DNA of 64,000 bases, taken from the NCBI GenBank assembly GCA_963976875.1, contig CAXBML010000008.1, positions 42,074-106,073 of the forward strand, read 5' to 3'. Below, in pieces: positions 42,989 to 52,463 of this stretch. The translations under genes were made by a program, and so were the position numbers. Origin of the DNA: Berkiella_A sp963976875. Lineage in GTDB: Bacteria; Pseudomonadota; Gammaproteobacteria; Berkiellales; Berkiellaceae. The number at the start of each line of letters is the position of its first letter. The first letter of the stretch is position 1. The notes under the pieces are model-generated. The model saw nothing but the letters and a program-made list of their open reading frames with translations, was not told where the DNA came from and did no database searches.

Positions 42989-45037
42989 ATGGAGCAGATT
43001 ATGACAGGGCAATATGATAATTGGTTTTTAGAAACAGATAGCCAAGATATTCTGTGGCTAACGTTAGATCGTAAAGATAGCCCAGTGAATAGTTTAAATG
43101 AGTCTATCTTAAAAGAGCTAGATCAGATTTTGAATGCTTTGACACAAAATAAATCAGTGAAAGCTGTGATTATTCAATCGAATAAAAAAACCGGCTTTAT
43201 TGTTGGGGCTGATATTTCACAATTTAAAGCATTAGAAAATGCAGAGCAAGCAACGCAATTAATCCGTAAAGGGCAAGAAATTTTTGATAAGTTAGAAGCT
43301 CTGAAGATACCAACGGTTGCGATGATTTCTGGATTTTGTTTGGGCGGTGGTTTGGAATTTGCCCTAGCCTGCCGATATAGAATTGCAGAAGATACCGCAA
43401 AATTAGGTTTGCCGGAAGTGAAATTGGGTATTCATCCTGGTTGGGGGGGGACTGTAAGATTGCCCAAATTGGTTGGCGCTTTGAATGCGATGGATGTGAT
43501 TTTAACTGGACGTAATTTACGGGCAAAAGTCGCTAAAAAAATGGGCATTATTCATGAGGCTGTGCCTAAGCGTGTTTTAAAGCAGGCAGCATTACGCTAT
43601 GCACTGAATCCTCCCAAACCTACTAAGAAAATTATTGATACCAGACAATTGCAAAATTCATCTTTTGTGCGACCTCTGCTCGGTAAAGTATTTAAATCAC
43701 AATTAAATAAGAAAGTGAAAGAAAAACATTATCCTGCACCATTTAAAGTAGTCGATAATTGGGTTGCCCATGGTGTGACCGGTGATATGGCAATGCAAAA
43801 AGAAGCAGAATCTATTGGCAATCTTTTAGTGTCTGATACTTCTCGTAACCTGGTTAAAGTTTTCTTTATGCAAGAAAAGATGAAAGGGTTAGCTAAAAAT
43901 ATAGATTTCAAAGTAAAACATGTGCATGTTGTGGGTGCGGGCGTTATGGGCGGCGACATTGCAGCTTGGTGTGCTGTTCAAGGTCTTAATGTGACATTGC
44001 AAGATCAATCGCCTAAATTGATTGGTGGGGCAATGAAGCGGGCTTATGATTTAGCTAAAAAACGCTTAAAAGACAAGCATTTGATACAAGGTGCCATGGA
44101 TAGGCTTATGCCAGATGTAAAAGGATTGGGCATAAAACAGGCAGATGTGATCATTGAGGCGATTACTGAAAACTTAGAAGTTAAGCAAAAGTTTTTCCAA
44201 GAACTGGAAACAAAAGCTAAGCCTGAAGCTATCTTAGCAACCAATACCTCGACTATTCCTCTAGAAGAAATTAGCTCAGCCTTGAAACAACCAGGGCGTT
44301 TGGTTGGGATACATTATTTTAATCCGGTGGCAAAAATGCCGCTTGTTGAAGTTGTGCATGGCCAAAATACGGCGCAGCATTCTATAGATTGTGCATTAAA
44401 ATTTGTTAAAGATATTGGTAAATTACCTTTGCCAGTCAGAAGTTCACCGGGTTTTCTGGTGAACCGTATACTACTACCTTATATGCTAGAAGCTGTCAGT
44501 TTATTAGAAGAGGGGGTTGCTGGACCTGTGATTGATAAGGCGGCGGTTGCATTCGGTATGCCAATGGGACCTATAGAGTTAGCGGATACTGTAGGTTTGG
44601 ATATCTGTTTGGCTGCACTTGAAAAGCTCTCTGGTACCATGAATATTAAAGTGCCCGAGAAATTAAAAGAGTACGTTAAACGAGGTGACTTGGGTCGTAA
44701 AACAGGACAAGGTTTTTACAAATATAAAGGTCATAAGTGCCAAAAACCTAAAATAGATAAAAACAGTGCGGCACCCAAAGATATTATCGATCGATTATCA
44801 TTGAGGTTATTAAATGAAGCTGTGGCCTGTTTGCGCGAGGGTATCGTAGAAAATGCTGAGTATCTAGATGCGGGTTGTATATTTGGGTTTGGTTTCCCGC
44901 CCTTTAGAGGTGGTCCAGTAAATTATATCCATCACCAAGGCGAAGAAACATTATTAAAACAATTAGAAGAACTAAAGTCTCGTTATGGTGATCGCTTTGC
45001 TGCTGATGAAGGTTGGCAGTCTGGGGCCGTAGCTTAA
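42989..45037 (+). CDS. fadJ: Enoyl-CoA hydratase / 3-hydroxyacyl-CoA dehydrogenase, FadJ/FadB-type
   Basis: Role (known): trifunctional alpha subunit of beta-oxidation. Seen: 682 residues; N-terminal crotonase domain (FIVGADISQFKALE, GFCLGGGLEFALACRYRIA, PEVKLGIHPGWGGTVRLP), then the NAD-binding dehydrogenase (VHVVGAGVMGGDIAAWCAVQ, TNTSTIPLEEIS, GIHYFNPVAKMPLVEVV) and C-terminal dehydrogenase domains (FLVNRILLPYMLEA). Domain order is hydratase-dehydrogenase. Shares an operon with fadI. Start ATG 42989 has GAGG seven bases before it. Confidence 0.94.
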   Translation: MEQIMTGQYDNWFLETDSQDILWLTLDRKDSPVNSLNESILKELDQILNALTQNKSVKAVIIQSNKKTGFIVGADISQFKALENAEQATQLIRKGQEIFDKLEALKIPTVAMISGFCLGGGLEFALACRYRIAEDTAKLGLPEVKLGIHPGWGGTVRLPKLVGALNAMDVILTGRNLRAKVAKKMGIIHEAVPKRVLKQAALRYALNPPKPTKKIIDTRQLQNSSFVRPLLGKVFKSQLNKKVKEKHYPAPFKVVDNWVAHGVTGDMAMQKEAESIGNLLVSDTSRNLVKVFFMQEKMKGLAKNIDFKVKHVHVVGAGVMGGDIAAWCAVQGLNVTLQDQSPKLIGGAMKRAYDLAKKRLKDKHLIQGAMDRLMPDVKGLGIKQADVIIEAITENLEVKQKFFQELETKAKPEAILATNTSTIPLEEISSALKQPGRLVGIHYFNPVAKMPLVEVVHGQNTAQHSIDCALKFVKDIGKLPLPVRSSPGFLVNRILLPYMLEAVSLLEEGVAGPVIDKAAVAFGMPMGPIELADTVGLDICLAALEKLSGTMNIKVPEKLKEYVKRGDLGRKTGQGFYKYKGHKCQKPKIDKNSAAPKDIIDRLSLRLLNEAVACLREGIVENAEYLDAGCIFGFGFPPFRGGPVNYIHHQGEETLLKQLEELKSRYGDRFAADEGWQSGAVA

Positions 45038-45065
45038 AAATTTTTGTAGCGACTTACTCCTTTCT

Positions 45066-45142
45066 CTACGTCCTGCGGCTTGATCGCGGGATCTAGTTAC
45101 AACTTTTTTTTCTGGATTCCGCGGTCAAGCCGCGGAACGTAG
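45066..45142. repeat. Palindromic element, 31-bp stem, GC-rich
   Basis: Left arm 45066-45096 and right arm 45112-45142 are inverted copies of CTGGATTCCGCGGTCAAGCC and its continuation, with five mismatches. In RNA four of these become G-U pairs, so 30 of 31 positions can pair, around a 15-base loop ending in T8. The right arm also has its own inner hairpin, TTCCGCGG-tcaag-CCGCGGAA (45117-45137). It sits in the 193-base gap between fadJ and the next fad gene. Probably a dispersed repeat or MITE-like element. Confidence 0.8.
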
Positions 45143-45230
45143 ATGGCTAAGAGGTGCGTGAGTCTTTGAAATATTTTATGGTATAGAAGAAATAATAACC
45201 TGAATGCTAGTTTAAATACAGGAGTACACT

Positions 45231-47582
45231 GTGGAATCATTTGTGGTGAAAAAAGCGGCCGTATTAGGGGCTGGCGTAATGGGCGCACAAATTGCGGCGC
45301 ACCTCGCGAACTCAGGGGTAGAAACAATCTTATTTGATTTGGCCGCTGAGCAATCTGATCCTAACTCTATTGCGAAGACATCGATTCAAAGTTTAAAAAA
45401 GTTAAAACCTTCGCCCCTTGGTTCTAATGAAATTTTGGCTAAAATTCAGCCTGCTAATTATGATAGCGATTTAGCGCAATTAACAGATTGTGATTTTATT
45501 GTTGAAGCGATATCAGAACGCATAGATTGGAAACAAAATTTATACCAGAAGATTCAAAGCCATATCAATGAAAAGGCTATTTTTGCCAGCAATACATCAG
45601 GCTTGAGCATAGAGGCTTTGAAATCTGTTTTGTCGCCAGAGTTACAAACTAGATTTTGTGGTGTGCATTTTTTTAATCCTCCACGCTACATGAAATTAGT
45701 GGAACTGATCCCTCATACTTCTACAGATAAATCTATTTTATCGCAACTAGAAGGTTTTTTGGTTTCTCGCTTAGGCAAAGGTGTCATTATTGCAAAAGAC
45801 ACGCCCAATTTTATTGGTAATCGTGTTGGCGTTTTTTCATTGCTATCGACTTTGCATTATGCCGAAAAATTCAAAATCTCTCCTGAGCTTGTGGATGCCT
45901 TAACAGGTACTTTGTTGGGGCGACCTAAAAGTGCTACTTATAGAACCATGGATGTGGTTGGATTAGATACACTGGCACACGTCGTAAATACTATGCATTC
46001 ACAGTTAAAAGACGATCCATGGTTTGATCAATTTCAATTACCTAACTGGATCACAGGATTAATTGAAAAAGGATCGCTAGGGCAAAAAACCAAAAAAGGT
46101 ATTTACGTAAAAGAGAAAGGGGGTATTCGGGTTTATGATATCAACAGCAGTCAATATAGACCCATGCACGCAGAAATTAGTTCTGAGGTAAAAGCCTGCT
46201 TCAAAGAAAAAAGCTGGAATAAACGATTTGAGTTGATGCTCAATTCTAAAGATAAACAACTGCAGTTTTTATGGTGTACTTTTAAAGACTTGTTTCAATA
46301 TTGTGCTTACCATTTGGAAAGTATTGCACAAACCACAAGGGATTTGGATTTAGCCTTACGTTGGGGATACGGTTGGCAAGAAGGGCCATTTGAAATTTGG
46401 CAAAAAGGGGATTGGCACAAACTCATTAAAGGTTTCGAGCAAAATGGGGCTAAAATAACTTTGTCACAATGGGCAACCAAGGCCACTTTCCAAGGCCCCT
46501 ATTTACAAGGGCAAGCATTTAATCCTAGTACAGACCAATATACATCCCGTTCGAAAAATATTGTTTATCAACGACAATTATTCCCTGATGCGGTCTTAAC
46601 AGAAGACTTCGATCAAGGGGATACGCTATTTGAAAATGAAGGTGTCCGTTTCTGGACCCGAGACAAGAAAATCGGCGTTGTCAGCTTTAAATCAAAACGT
46701 AACTGCATGGGGAGTGAGGTAATTGCTGGCATTCAAGAATCTATTCGCATGGCAGAAAAAGATTTACAAGGTCTGGTGATCTGGCAAAATAAAGGCAATG
46801 AATTCAGCGTGGGGGCTAATTTGGCCGAAGCGGGGGAGGCTATCCAAGCAAATCGTTTTGATTTAGTTGAGACCGCAGTGAAAAATTTCCAAGATACCGC
46901 CATGATGATGCGTTATGCGAAAATCCCTACGGTTTGTGCTTTAAAAGGCTTGGTTTTAGGCGGTGGTTGTGAAATTGCAATGCATGCGACGAGTCGAGTC
47001 GCCGCTTTTGAAACCTATATGGGGCTAGTTGAAGTCGGGGTTGGATTAATACCCGCTGGCGGTGGTTCCAAAGAATTAGCAAAGCGGGCGAGTAAAATTG
47101 CGCAGCATTGCCGTTTAGAACAACCATTAAATGCATTTTTTGAGCAAATTGTGCAAGCCAAAGTTTCAACAAGCGCGTTAGAGGCTCAACAGTATAGCTA
47201 TTTATTGCCAAGTGATAAAATATTTGCGAATGATGCTGAGTTGTTGTTTGGTGCGTTAAAAGAAGCACAATACTTAGCCGATATGGGATACTGCCCACCC
47301 CCCCCTGAAAAATTTGCCGTTTTAGGACGCCCAGGTATAGCGAATATGTTATCTGTTTTGGTGAATTTCCGAGAAGGCGAGTTTATTACCGATTACGAAT
47401 ACACTATAGGCAAGAGCATTGCTGAAGTGATTTGCGGCGGGGAAGTGGCATCAGGTTCTTTAGTCGACGATCAATGGCTATTAACTTTAGAGCGTATTGC
47501 AATTATGGCCTTACTGCATAATTCGGAGACGCAACAAAGAATCTCTCATATGCTACAAACGGGCAAGCCGTTAAGAAATTAA
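45231..47582 (+). CDS. 3-hydroxyacyl-CoA dehydrogenase / enoyl-CoA hydratase with swapped domain order (FadN-like)
   Basis: Role (known family): beta-oxidation hydratase/dehydrogenase. Seen: 783 residues from a GTG with AGGAG before it. The NAD-binding dehydrogenase comes first (AAVLGAGVMGAQIAAHLANS, FASNTSGLSIEAL, GVHFFNPPRYMKLVELI), and the crotonase-like domain comes last (about 480-650: NEFSVGANLAEAGEAIQ, GLVLGGGCEIAMHATSRVA, VGVGLIPAGGGSKELAKRA). This order is opposite to FadJ and matches FadN-type proteins. Context: pairs with the thiolase 17 bases downstream, giving a second complete set in the cluster. Confidence 0.93.
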   Translation: MESFVVKKAAVLGAGVMGAQIAAHLANSGVETILFDLAAEQSDPNSIAKTSIQSLKKLKPSPLGSNEILAKIQPANYDSDLAQLTDCDFIVEAISERIDWKQNLYQKIQSHINEKAIFASNTSGLSIEALKSVLSPELQTRFCGVHFFNPPRYMKLVELIPHTSTDKSILSQLEGFLVSRLGKGVIIAKDTPNFIGNRVGVFSLLSTLHYAEKFKISPELVDALTGTLLGRPKSATYRTMDVVGLDTLAHVVNTMHSQLKDDPWFDQFQLPNWITGLIEKGSLGQKTKKGIYVKEKGGIRVYDINSSQYRPMHAEISSEVKACFKEKSWNKRFELMLNSKDKQLQFLWCTFKDLFQYCAYHLESIAQTTRDLDLALRWGYGWQEGPFEIWQKGDWHKLIKGFEQNGAKITLSQWATKATFQGPYLQGQAFNPSTDQYTSRSKNIVYQRQLFPDAVLTEDFDQGDTLFENEGVRFWTRDKKIGVVSFKSKRNCMGSEVIAGIQESIRMAEKDLQGLVIWQNKGNEFSVGANLAEAGEAIQANRFDLVETAVKNFQDTAMMMRYAKIPTVCALKGLVLGGGCEIAMHATSRVAAFETYMGLVEVGVGLIPAGGGSKELAKRASKIAQHCRLEQPLNAFFEQIVQAKVSTSALEAQQYSYLLPSDKIFANDAELLFGALKEAQYLADMGYCPPPPEKFAVLGRPGIANMLSVLVNFREGEFITDYEYTIGKSIAEVICGGEVASGSLVDDQWLLTLERIAIMALLHNSETQQRISHMLQTGKPLRN

Positions 47583-47599
47583 TTTTAGAGGAAGGCAAA

Positions 47600-48799
47600 A
47601 TGGCAAAGTCTATACAAGATGTTTACGTAGTCTCAGCATTGAGAACCCCAGTTGGCAAAGCAAAAGGTGCATTTGCCAACACAAGGCCAGATGATTTATT
47701 GAGTGTTGTATTACAAGAAATTGTTAAGAACACCCCTGAAATTTCTCCGGATGAAATTGAGGATGTGATTATTGGCTGTGCCATGCCAGAGGCAGAGCAG
47801 GGCATGAATGTGGCTCGGATAGCCACTTTGCTAGCGGGACTACCGGAAAGCGTGCCGGCTATGACGATTAATCGTTTTTGTTCTTCTGGTTTACAAGCGA
47901 TTAGCCTAGCGCGGGATAAAATTGCCTTAGGTGATGCAGACGTGGTAATTGCTGGCGGCGTAGAAAGCATGAGCATGGTACCCATGGGGGGCCATGCGTA
48001 TTCAGCAAACATGAAGTACTTTGATCAGAGTGAAGAATATCTAGGCATGGCTTATAGCATGGGTGTTACAGCCGAGAAAGTGGCTAAAAAGTGGGGCATC
48101 AGCCGTGCAGAGCAAGATGAGTTTGCTTTTTTAAGTCACCAAAAGGCGATTAAAGCTCAGAATGAAGGTGTTTTTGCCAATGAGATTGTGCCAGTTACCA
48201 TTGAAAAGGCCATTCCGAATTTGGCTTATCAAGATGTGCAGGTGGTTAGAGATGATATCAGAGTTGATCAAGGACCCAGAGAAAATACAAGTGTCGAAGC
48301 TTTAGCACGATTGAGAACAGTTTTTGCACAAAAGGGTACTGTGACAGCAGGTAATACCTCACAAATGAGTGATGGGGCCAGTGCTTTAATGTTGGTTAGT
48401 GAAAATTATCTGGCAAAGCATGACTTGTTGCCTATGGCGAGGCTAGTAGATTTTAAAGTGGCAGGTGTTGCACCGGAATATATGGGTATTGGGCCAGTTC
48501 CGGCTATTCAAAAAGTACTAAAATCGACCGGACTTAAGTTAAGTGACATAGAGTGGATTGAATTGAATGAGGCATTCGCGGCTCAAAGTTTGTCAGTTGT
48601 CAAAGAGCTAGGCATTGATTTGAATATTGTGAATCCACTTGGCGGCGCAATCGCTTTAGGCCATCCATTAGGAGCAACTGGCGCAATCTTAGCGACAAAA
48701 ATGATTCATGGTATGCGTAAAAAAAATCAACGTTATGGCATCGTCACCATGTGCATAGGAACTGGCATGGGTGCAGCAGGGCTGTTTGAAATTTTATAA
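47600..48799 (+). CDS. fadA: Acetyl-CoA C-acyltransferase (thiolase), FadA-type
   Basis: Role (known): thiolase partner of the hydratase/dehydrogenase. Seen: 399 residues, the usual FadA length; VSALRTPVGKAKGAFANTRP, nucleophile cysteine in NRFCSSGLQAI, GGVESMSMVPMGG, ELNEAFAAQSL, NPLGGAIALGHPLGATGAIL and the C-terminal active-site MCIGTGMGAAGLFE. Ribosome site AGAGGAAGG precedes the ATG. Co-transcribed with the FadN-like gene. Confidence 0.95.
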   Translation: MAKSIQDVYVVSALRTPVGKAKGAFANTRPDDLLSVVLQEIVKNTPEISPDEIEDVIIGCAMPEAEQGMNVARIATLLAGLPESVPAMTINRFCSSGLQAISLARDKIALGDADVVIAGGVESMSMVPMGGHAYSANMKYFDQSEEYLGMAYSMGVTAEKVAKKWGISRAEQDEFAFLSHQKAIKAQNEGVFANEIVPVTIEKAIPNLAYQDVQVVRDDIRVDQGPRENTSVEALARLRTVFAQKGTVTAGNTSQMSDGASALMLVSENYLAKHDLLPMARLVDFKVAGVAPEYMGIGPVPAIQKVLKSTGLKLSDIEWIELNEAFAAQSLSVVKELGIDLNIVNPLGGAIALGHPLGATGAILATKMIHGMRKKNQRYGIVTMCIGTGMGAAGLFEIL

Positions 48800-49128
48800 A
48801 TAATTACCTTGCAAAGCAAAATAAGAGGCAAAGAATGGCAGATCTCGCACAAAGCTAATGGCGAATATGTCTTCCATTTTTTCAAAAGAATATAAGGTTT
48901 TTGTGAATTAGCTTTTGAAACATAATGTATGATCAGCTATGTTTTTATATTTAGCTAAAGTATAAATTTATTTTGGTTAAAGCATTCACATCGGGCGTGT
49001 AACTCGGTAAAGTATGTTACTAGATACATTTTTATGAGTTAAACATCATAATTAGAATAACTGACACGGCAAATTTATTACTAAATTTTAGTGTCTATTT
49101 TTAACGCGATTACTAGGGAGTAATAACA
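48800..49128. other. 329-base gap before fadL
   Basis: No gene is supported. It is AT-rich. An inverted repeat ACTAAA-T-TTTAGT (49080-49092) lies about 37 bases before the fadL start and is a candidate operator, perhaps for the nearby TetR protein. This is inference; I see no recognised FadR or PsrA consensus. Confidence 0.4.
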
Positions 49129-50547
49129 GTGGCAAGGAAATGGGACACAAACCCTTTAAAATCCAAGCTGACGCTTATAGGTTCAAGTTTGGTATTAGCT
49201 TGTTTATCCAGCCAAGCCTTTGCGGCAGCTTTCCAAGTTCAAGAGCAAAACGTTTCTCAGCTCGGACTAGCTTATAGTGGTACAGCAGCACTTGCAGAAG
49301 ATGCTACTACAGGTTTTTGGAATGCTGCGGGATTAAGCAAAATTAAAAATAGTCAAGTCGTGTTAGGTGGTGTTTTAGCTTGGGGTATTTTTGATTACGA
49401 TGTACGTAGCGCACATAATTCTGTTCCAACTATCCCAGGTGTAAATGATGGTTTGGTTTCAGGAAATAATGATGATGCAGGTTCAGTTGCAACCATTCCT
49501 AATTTTGCGGTTGCTACTCGCTTTGCGGATCGTTGGGTACTTGGTTTTAACGTTAATACACCATTTGGTTTAAAAACAGAATATGATGAGAATAGTGTTG
49601 CTCGATATGTTGCAACCTTATCAAAATTAGAAGTATGGAACTTTAGCCCTAGTATTTCCTATGAATGGTTACCTTGTCTGTCATTTGGTGCCGGTATTGA
49701 TGCCGCCTATGGCAAAGCAAAACTAAATTCAAATATTGGTTCAAATGGTAACTTTATACCTAATGTAGCTTCTGCTGATGATGGCTACCAGCATAATACT
49801 GCTGAAGGCTGGGCTTTAGGCTTCCATTTAGGTGCGTTATGGGATATTTTGCCTACAACGCGTGTAGGTTTAAGTTTTAGATCCAAGTTAAATATGCATG
49901 TAGAAGGGGATAGCGAAACTGTTAGCAATCCTCGTCTACCAAATGGTGCTAATGCTGCTAATAAAGTCTATTCAGTTAGAGAAGTACAAGCAAATGTTAC
50001 GCTTCCAGAATCTTGGATATTCAGTGTAAAGCATGATTTAAATGATGAATTTACTTTAACTGGGGATTTCCATTGGACTAATTGGAGTCGTGTAGATTTA
50101 CTAAGTTTACGATTTGCGCCTGGTGCTTTAATAAACAATGCTAACGCTGCACCTGGCTCACCTCCTATAGGCATAGATACAGACACAGAATTGAAGTTCA
50201 AAGATACGATTCGCGTGGCCGCAGGTTTGATTTGGAATTATAACCAATGCTGGTCTTATCGCTTTGGTTTAGCGTATGATGAGAGCCCTGTTCAAGCTGA
50301 ACATCGTACAGCACGTATTCCTGATTCTGATCGCTGGTGGTTTGCTGTAGGTGCAGTTTATAATTTCCTTCCAGATTGGAGAGCAGACTTTGGTTATTCT
50401 TACATTAAATTCAAAGATGCTGACATGAATGACAGAGGGCCCAATGCATATGCTGTAGGCCAGCCTATCTCTGCAGCTAATTTAGTTGCAAAATATAAAG
50501 CTAGTGCACATCTTTTTGGTTTGCAACTGCGTTATGATTTTGTATAA
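49129..50547 (+). CDS. fadL: Long-chain fatty acid outer-membrane transporter FadL
   Basis: Role (known): 14-stranded outer-membrane barrel for uptake of long-chain fatty acids. Seen: 472 residues from a GTG with GGGAG before it. Signal peptide (LIGSSLVLACLSSQAFA), then AAFQVQEQNVSQLGLAYSGT and ATTGFWNAAGL, the FadL N-terminal hatch signature; GFNVNTPFGLKTEYD, DFHWTNWSRVD and a terminal HLFGLQLRYDFV strand ending the barrel. Context: follows the fad enzymes, precedes a TetR gene. Confidence 0.94.
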   Translation: MARKWDTNPLKSKLTLIGSSLVLACLSSQAFAAAFQVQEQNVSQLGLAYSGTAALAEDATTGFWNAAGLSKIKNSQVVLGGVLAWGIFDYDVRSAHNSVPTIPGVNDGLVSGNNDDAGSVATIPNFAVATRFADRWVLGFNVNTPFGLKTEYDENSVARYVATLSKLEVWNFSPSISYEWLPCLSFGAGIDAAYGKAKLNSNIGSNGNFIPNVASADDGYQHNTAEGWALGFHLGALWDILPTTRVGLSFRSKLNMHVEGDSETVSNPRLPNGANAANKVYSVREVQANVTLPESWIFSVKHDLNDEFTLTGDFHWTNWSRVDLLSLRFAPGALINNANAAPGSPPIGIDTDTELKFKDTIRVAAGLIWNYNQCWSYRFGLAYDESPVQAEHRTARIPDSDRWWFAVGAVYNFLPDWRADFGYSYIKFKDADMNDRGPNAYAVGQPISAANLVAKYKASAHLFGLQLRYDFV

Positions 50548-50581
50548 TAATATAAGTTAGCGAATCGCTACAAGTTAGGGG

Positions 50582-50615
50582 TTATGGTTAATGTTCGAGA
50601 ATGCATTAACCATAA
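50582..50615. terminator. Hairpin after fadL
   Basis: TTATGGTTAATG and CATTAACCATAA form a perfect 12-bp stem around a 10-base loop, followed by TTGTTTT. It probably ends the fadL transcript. Alternatively the near-palindrome could be an operator for the TetR gene downstream. Confidence 0.55.
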
Positions 50616-50732
50616 TTGTTTTAGGAAAGGGGTTGGTAATAGCAGTTGTGGTTAGAAGTTTCATTATAAAGAAGACTAAAAGCCAAGATTTGTTGTTGTT
50701 TTACTCCGCTGGACAAATGGACTACAGACATC

Positions 50733-51386
50733 ATGCCACGGAAAACTGATAAACGTATAAGACTGATTGAATCAGCAAAGGTTCTAATTCATCAACAAGG
50801 TTTTAATTTAACAACCTTAGCGGATATCGCTCAAGAAGCTGATGTTCCTCTAGGTAATGTATATTATTATTTCAAAACCAAAGAAGCGATTGGTATCGCT
50901 GTTATTGAGAAGCGCGCTTCTGAATGGGCTGAAAGATTAGCATCTTGGTCAGAAATTTCTGATCCATTGGCTCGTTTGGTATCTTTGGTTCGTTTTGGCC
51001 TAGAAGATTTAGAAGTAACAGCTCGCTTTGGCTGCCCTATTGGTGGATTGTGCCAAGAATTAGGCAAGCAAGGTGGTGCTTTATCTGATTTAGCTGCTAA
51101 ATTATTACATGACGTTTTAAAATGGTCTGAAGAACAGTTTAGAGCATTGGGCTTTGATGAAGAAAATTCATCTCGTTATGCTTTGAATCTTTATTCCGGT
51201 GTACAAGGTACATTCTTGTTAACCCATACTTTTAAAGATCCTAAAATTGCGCAGCGCCAATGTGCAGAATTGCAATCTTGGTTAGAAATGTTAGCGGATC
51301 GTAAGGTAGAGATGCCTGTAGAGCGCGAAGCAGCTGTTGCACAGGTCACAGCACAAGCTATGGCTGAAGAAGCGTTTGCTGAATAG
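50733..51386 (+). CDS. TetR family transcriptional regulator
   Basis: Seen: 217 residues. N-terminal TetR helix-turn-helix (RLIESAKVLIHQQGFNLTTL, ADIAQEADVPLGNVYYYFKT, KEAIGIAVIEKRA). The C-terminal ligand domain contains FGCPIGGLCQELGKQGGALS and ends in an Ala/Glu-rich tail. It is not PsrA-like by eye. Role: probable repressor; the neighbouring fadL and fad genes make a fatty-acid or acyl-CoA ligand plausible, but this is inference. A strong terminator follows. Confidence 0.9.
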   Translation: MPRKTDKRIRLIESAKVLIHQQGFNLTTLADIAQEADVPLGNVYYYFKTKEAIGIAVIEKRASEWAERLASWSEISDPLARLVSLVRFGLEDLEVTARFGCPIGGLCQELGKQGGALSDLAAKLLHDVLKWSEEQFRALGFDEENSSRYALNLYSGVQGTFLLTHTFKDPKIAQRQCAELQSWLEMLADRKVEMPVEREAAVAQVTAQAMAEEAFAE

Positions 51387-51411
51387 TTGTTATTCAACTA
51401 AACATTCTCTG

Positions 51412-51438
51412 AAAAAGCCCCTTTACGGGGCTTTTTTT
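51412..51438 (+). terminator. Intrinsic terminator after the TetR gene
   Basis: AAAAAGCCCC-TTTAC-GGGGCTTTTTTT: a GC-rich stem with a run of T downstream and A upstream, so it can work in both directions between the convergent TetR and secreted-protein genes. Confidence 0.92.
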
Positions 51439-51447
51439 GGTTTGTAC

Positions 51448-51873
51448 TTACGAAATGGCTTTGATTGTAATATGAGTAATAGGCGAACTTTCCCAGCCTG
51501 TTACTTCATATTGACTACCATAGTCGCCATGGAATATGGGTGCTTGGGTTAACGTTGCTGTTTCTGCATTGATATATACAGTGGCTACTTGCTCACCGGT
51601 TTCTCGATTTGCAAAATTGATACCACAGTTATATGAATCGCCGCCAGCCCAACAGCCAACAGCCACTTTGCCATAACTAACTGCTTTACTGGTATTGGCA
51701 TCTACGCCATTGCCAGGAAAACCTGCAATAGACGTATCTAGAGCAATTAAAGTTTCATTGGTAAAGACAATTTCACTAACAGGCGCGGCAAATGTGGCCG
51801 CACTAAAGAAAAGTCCACCTAAAGCCAAACTCAAAGCCAAATTTCTATTTTTTTTACTGGTATAATGATACAT
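51448..51873 (-). CDS. Hypothetical secreted protein
   Basis: Seen: 141 residues; a clear signal peptide (NLALSLALGGLFFSAATFA, cleavage before APVSEI). The mature part has two cysteines (VGCWAGGDSYNCGINF) likely forming a disulfide and is beta-rich (EQVATVYINAETATLTQAP). No family recognised. Likely periplasmic or exported. Single-gene unit sharing the terminator with the TetR gene. Confidence 0.7.
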   Translation of the reverse strand: MYHYTSKKNRNLALSLALGGLFFSAATFAAPVSEIVFTNETLIALDTSIAGFPGNGVDANTSKAVSYGKVAVGCWAGGDSYNCGINFANRETGEQVATVYINAETATLTQAPIFHGDYGSQYEVTGWESSPITHITIKAIS

Positions 51874-51962
51874 CTTACAATTCCTTCTATTAAATCAGAG
51901 AGTACTATAGGTAGGGATTTACTAGTTACACAAACAACATTGCATAAATTTAGGGATTTGTA

Positions 51963-52457
51963 GTGCAAAATATAGAGCCCAATGAGTTATTAGTTGATGT
52001 TCAGAGTCAATCCTTATATCATTTGAAAGCTGGCGTACTATGCAAAGAATATCAAATTTCAACAGCTAAGAATGGTGTAGGTGAAAAATTGGGGAGTGAG
52101 AAAACGCCCAGAGGTTGGCACTATATTCGAGCTAAAATTGGTGATGAGCAACCTATTAATACTGTTTTTGCTGCAAGACGGCCAACTGGCGCAATATATT
52201 CTGAGGATTTACACGCTTTAAATCCAGACAAAGACTGGATTTTAACGCGTATTATGTGGCTGTGTGGTATGGAGCTAGGTTTTAATCGTCTGGGAGACTG
52301 CGACACGATGAAACGATATATTTATATCCATGGCTCACCAGACTCAAAGATAATGGGACGGCCAAGCTCAAAGGGTTGCATTAATATGCATAATGAAGAC
52401 TTAATGCAATTATATTCAGAGATACCTGTTGGTACCAAAGTATTTATTAGAGGTTAA
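51963..52457 (+). CDS. L,D-transpeptidase (YkuD family)
   Basis: Seen: 164 residues from a GTG with AGGG before it. The YkuD catalytic motif is present: IYIHGSP, then GRPSSKGCINMHNEDL, with the nucleophile cysteine. No signal peptide is seen, so it is either cytosolic or exported without a Sec signal; similar short forms occur next to nagZ in other gammaproteobacteria. Role (known family): peptidoglycan cross-linking or L,D-carboxypeptidase-type cleavage in wall recycling. Context: six bases before nagZ. Confidence 0.9.
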   Translation: MQNIEPNELLVDVQSQSLYHLKAGVLCKEYQISTAKNGVGEKLGSEKTPRGWHYIRAKIGDEQPINTVFAARRPTGAIYSEDLHALNPDKDWILTRIMWLCGMELGFNRLGDCDTMKRYIYIHGSPDSKIMGRPSSKGCINMHNEDLMQLYSEIPVGTKVFIRG

Positions 52458-52463
52458 TTCCAC

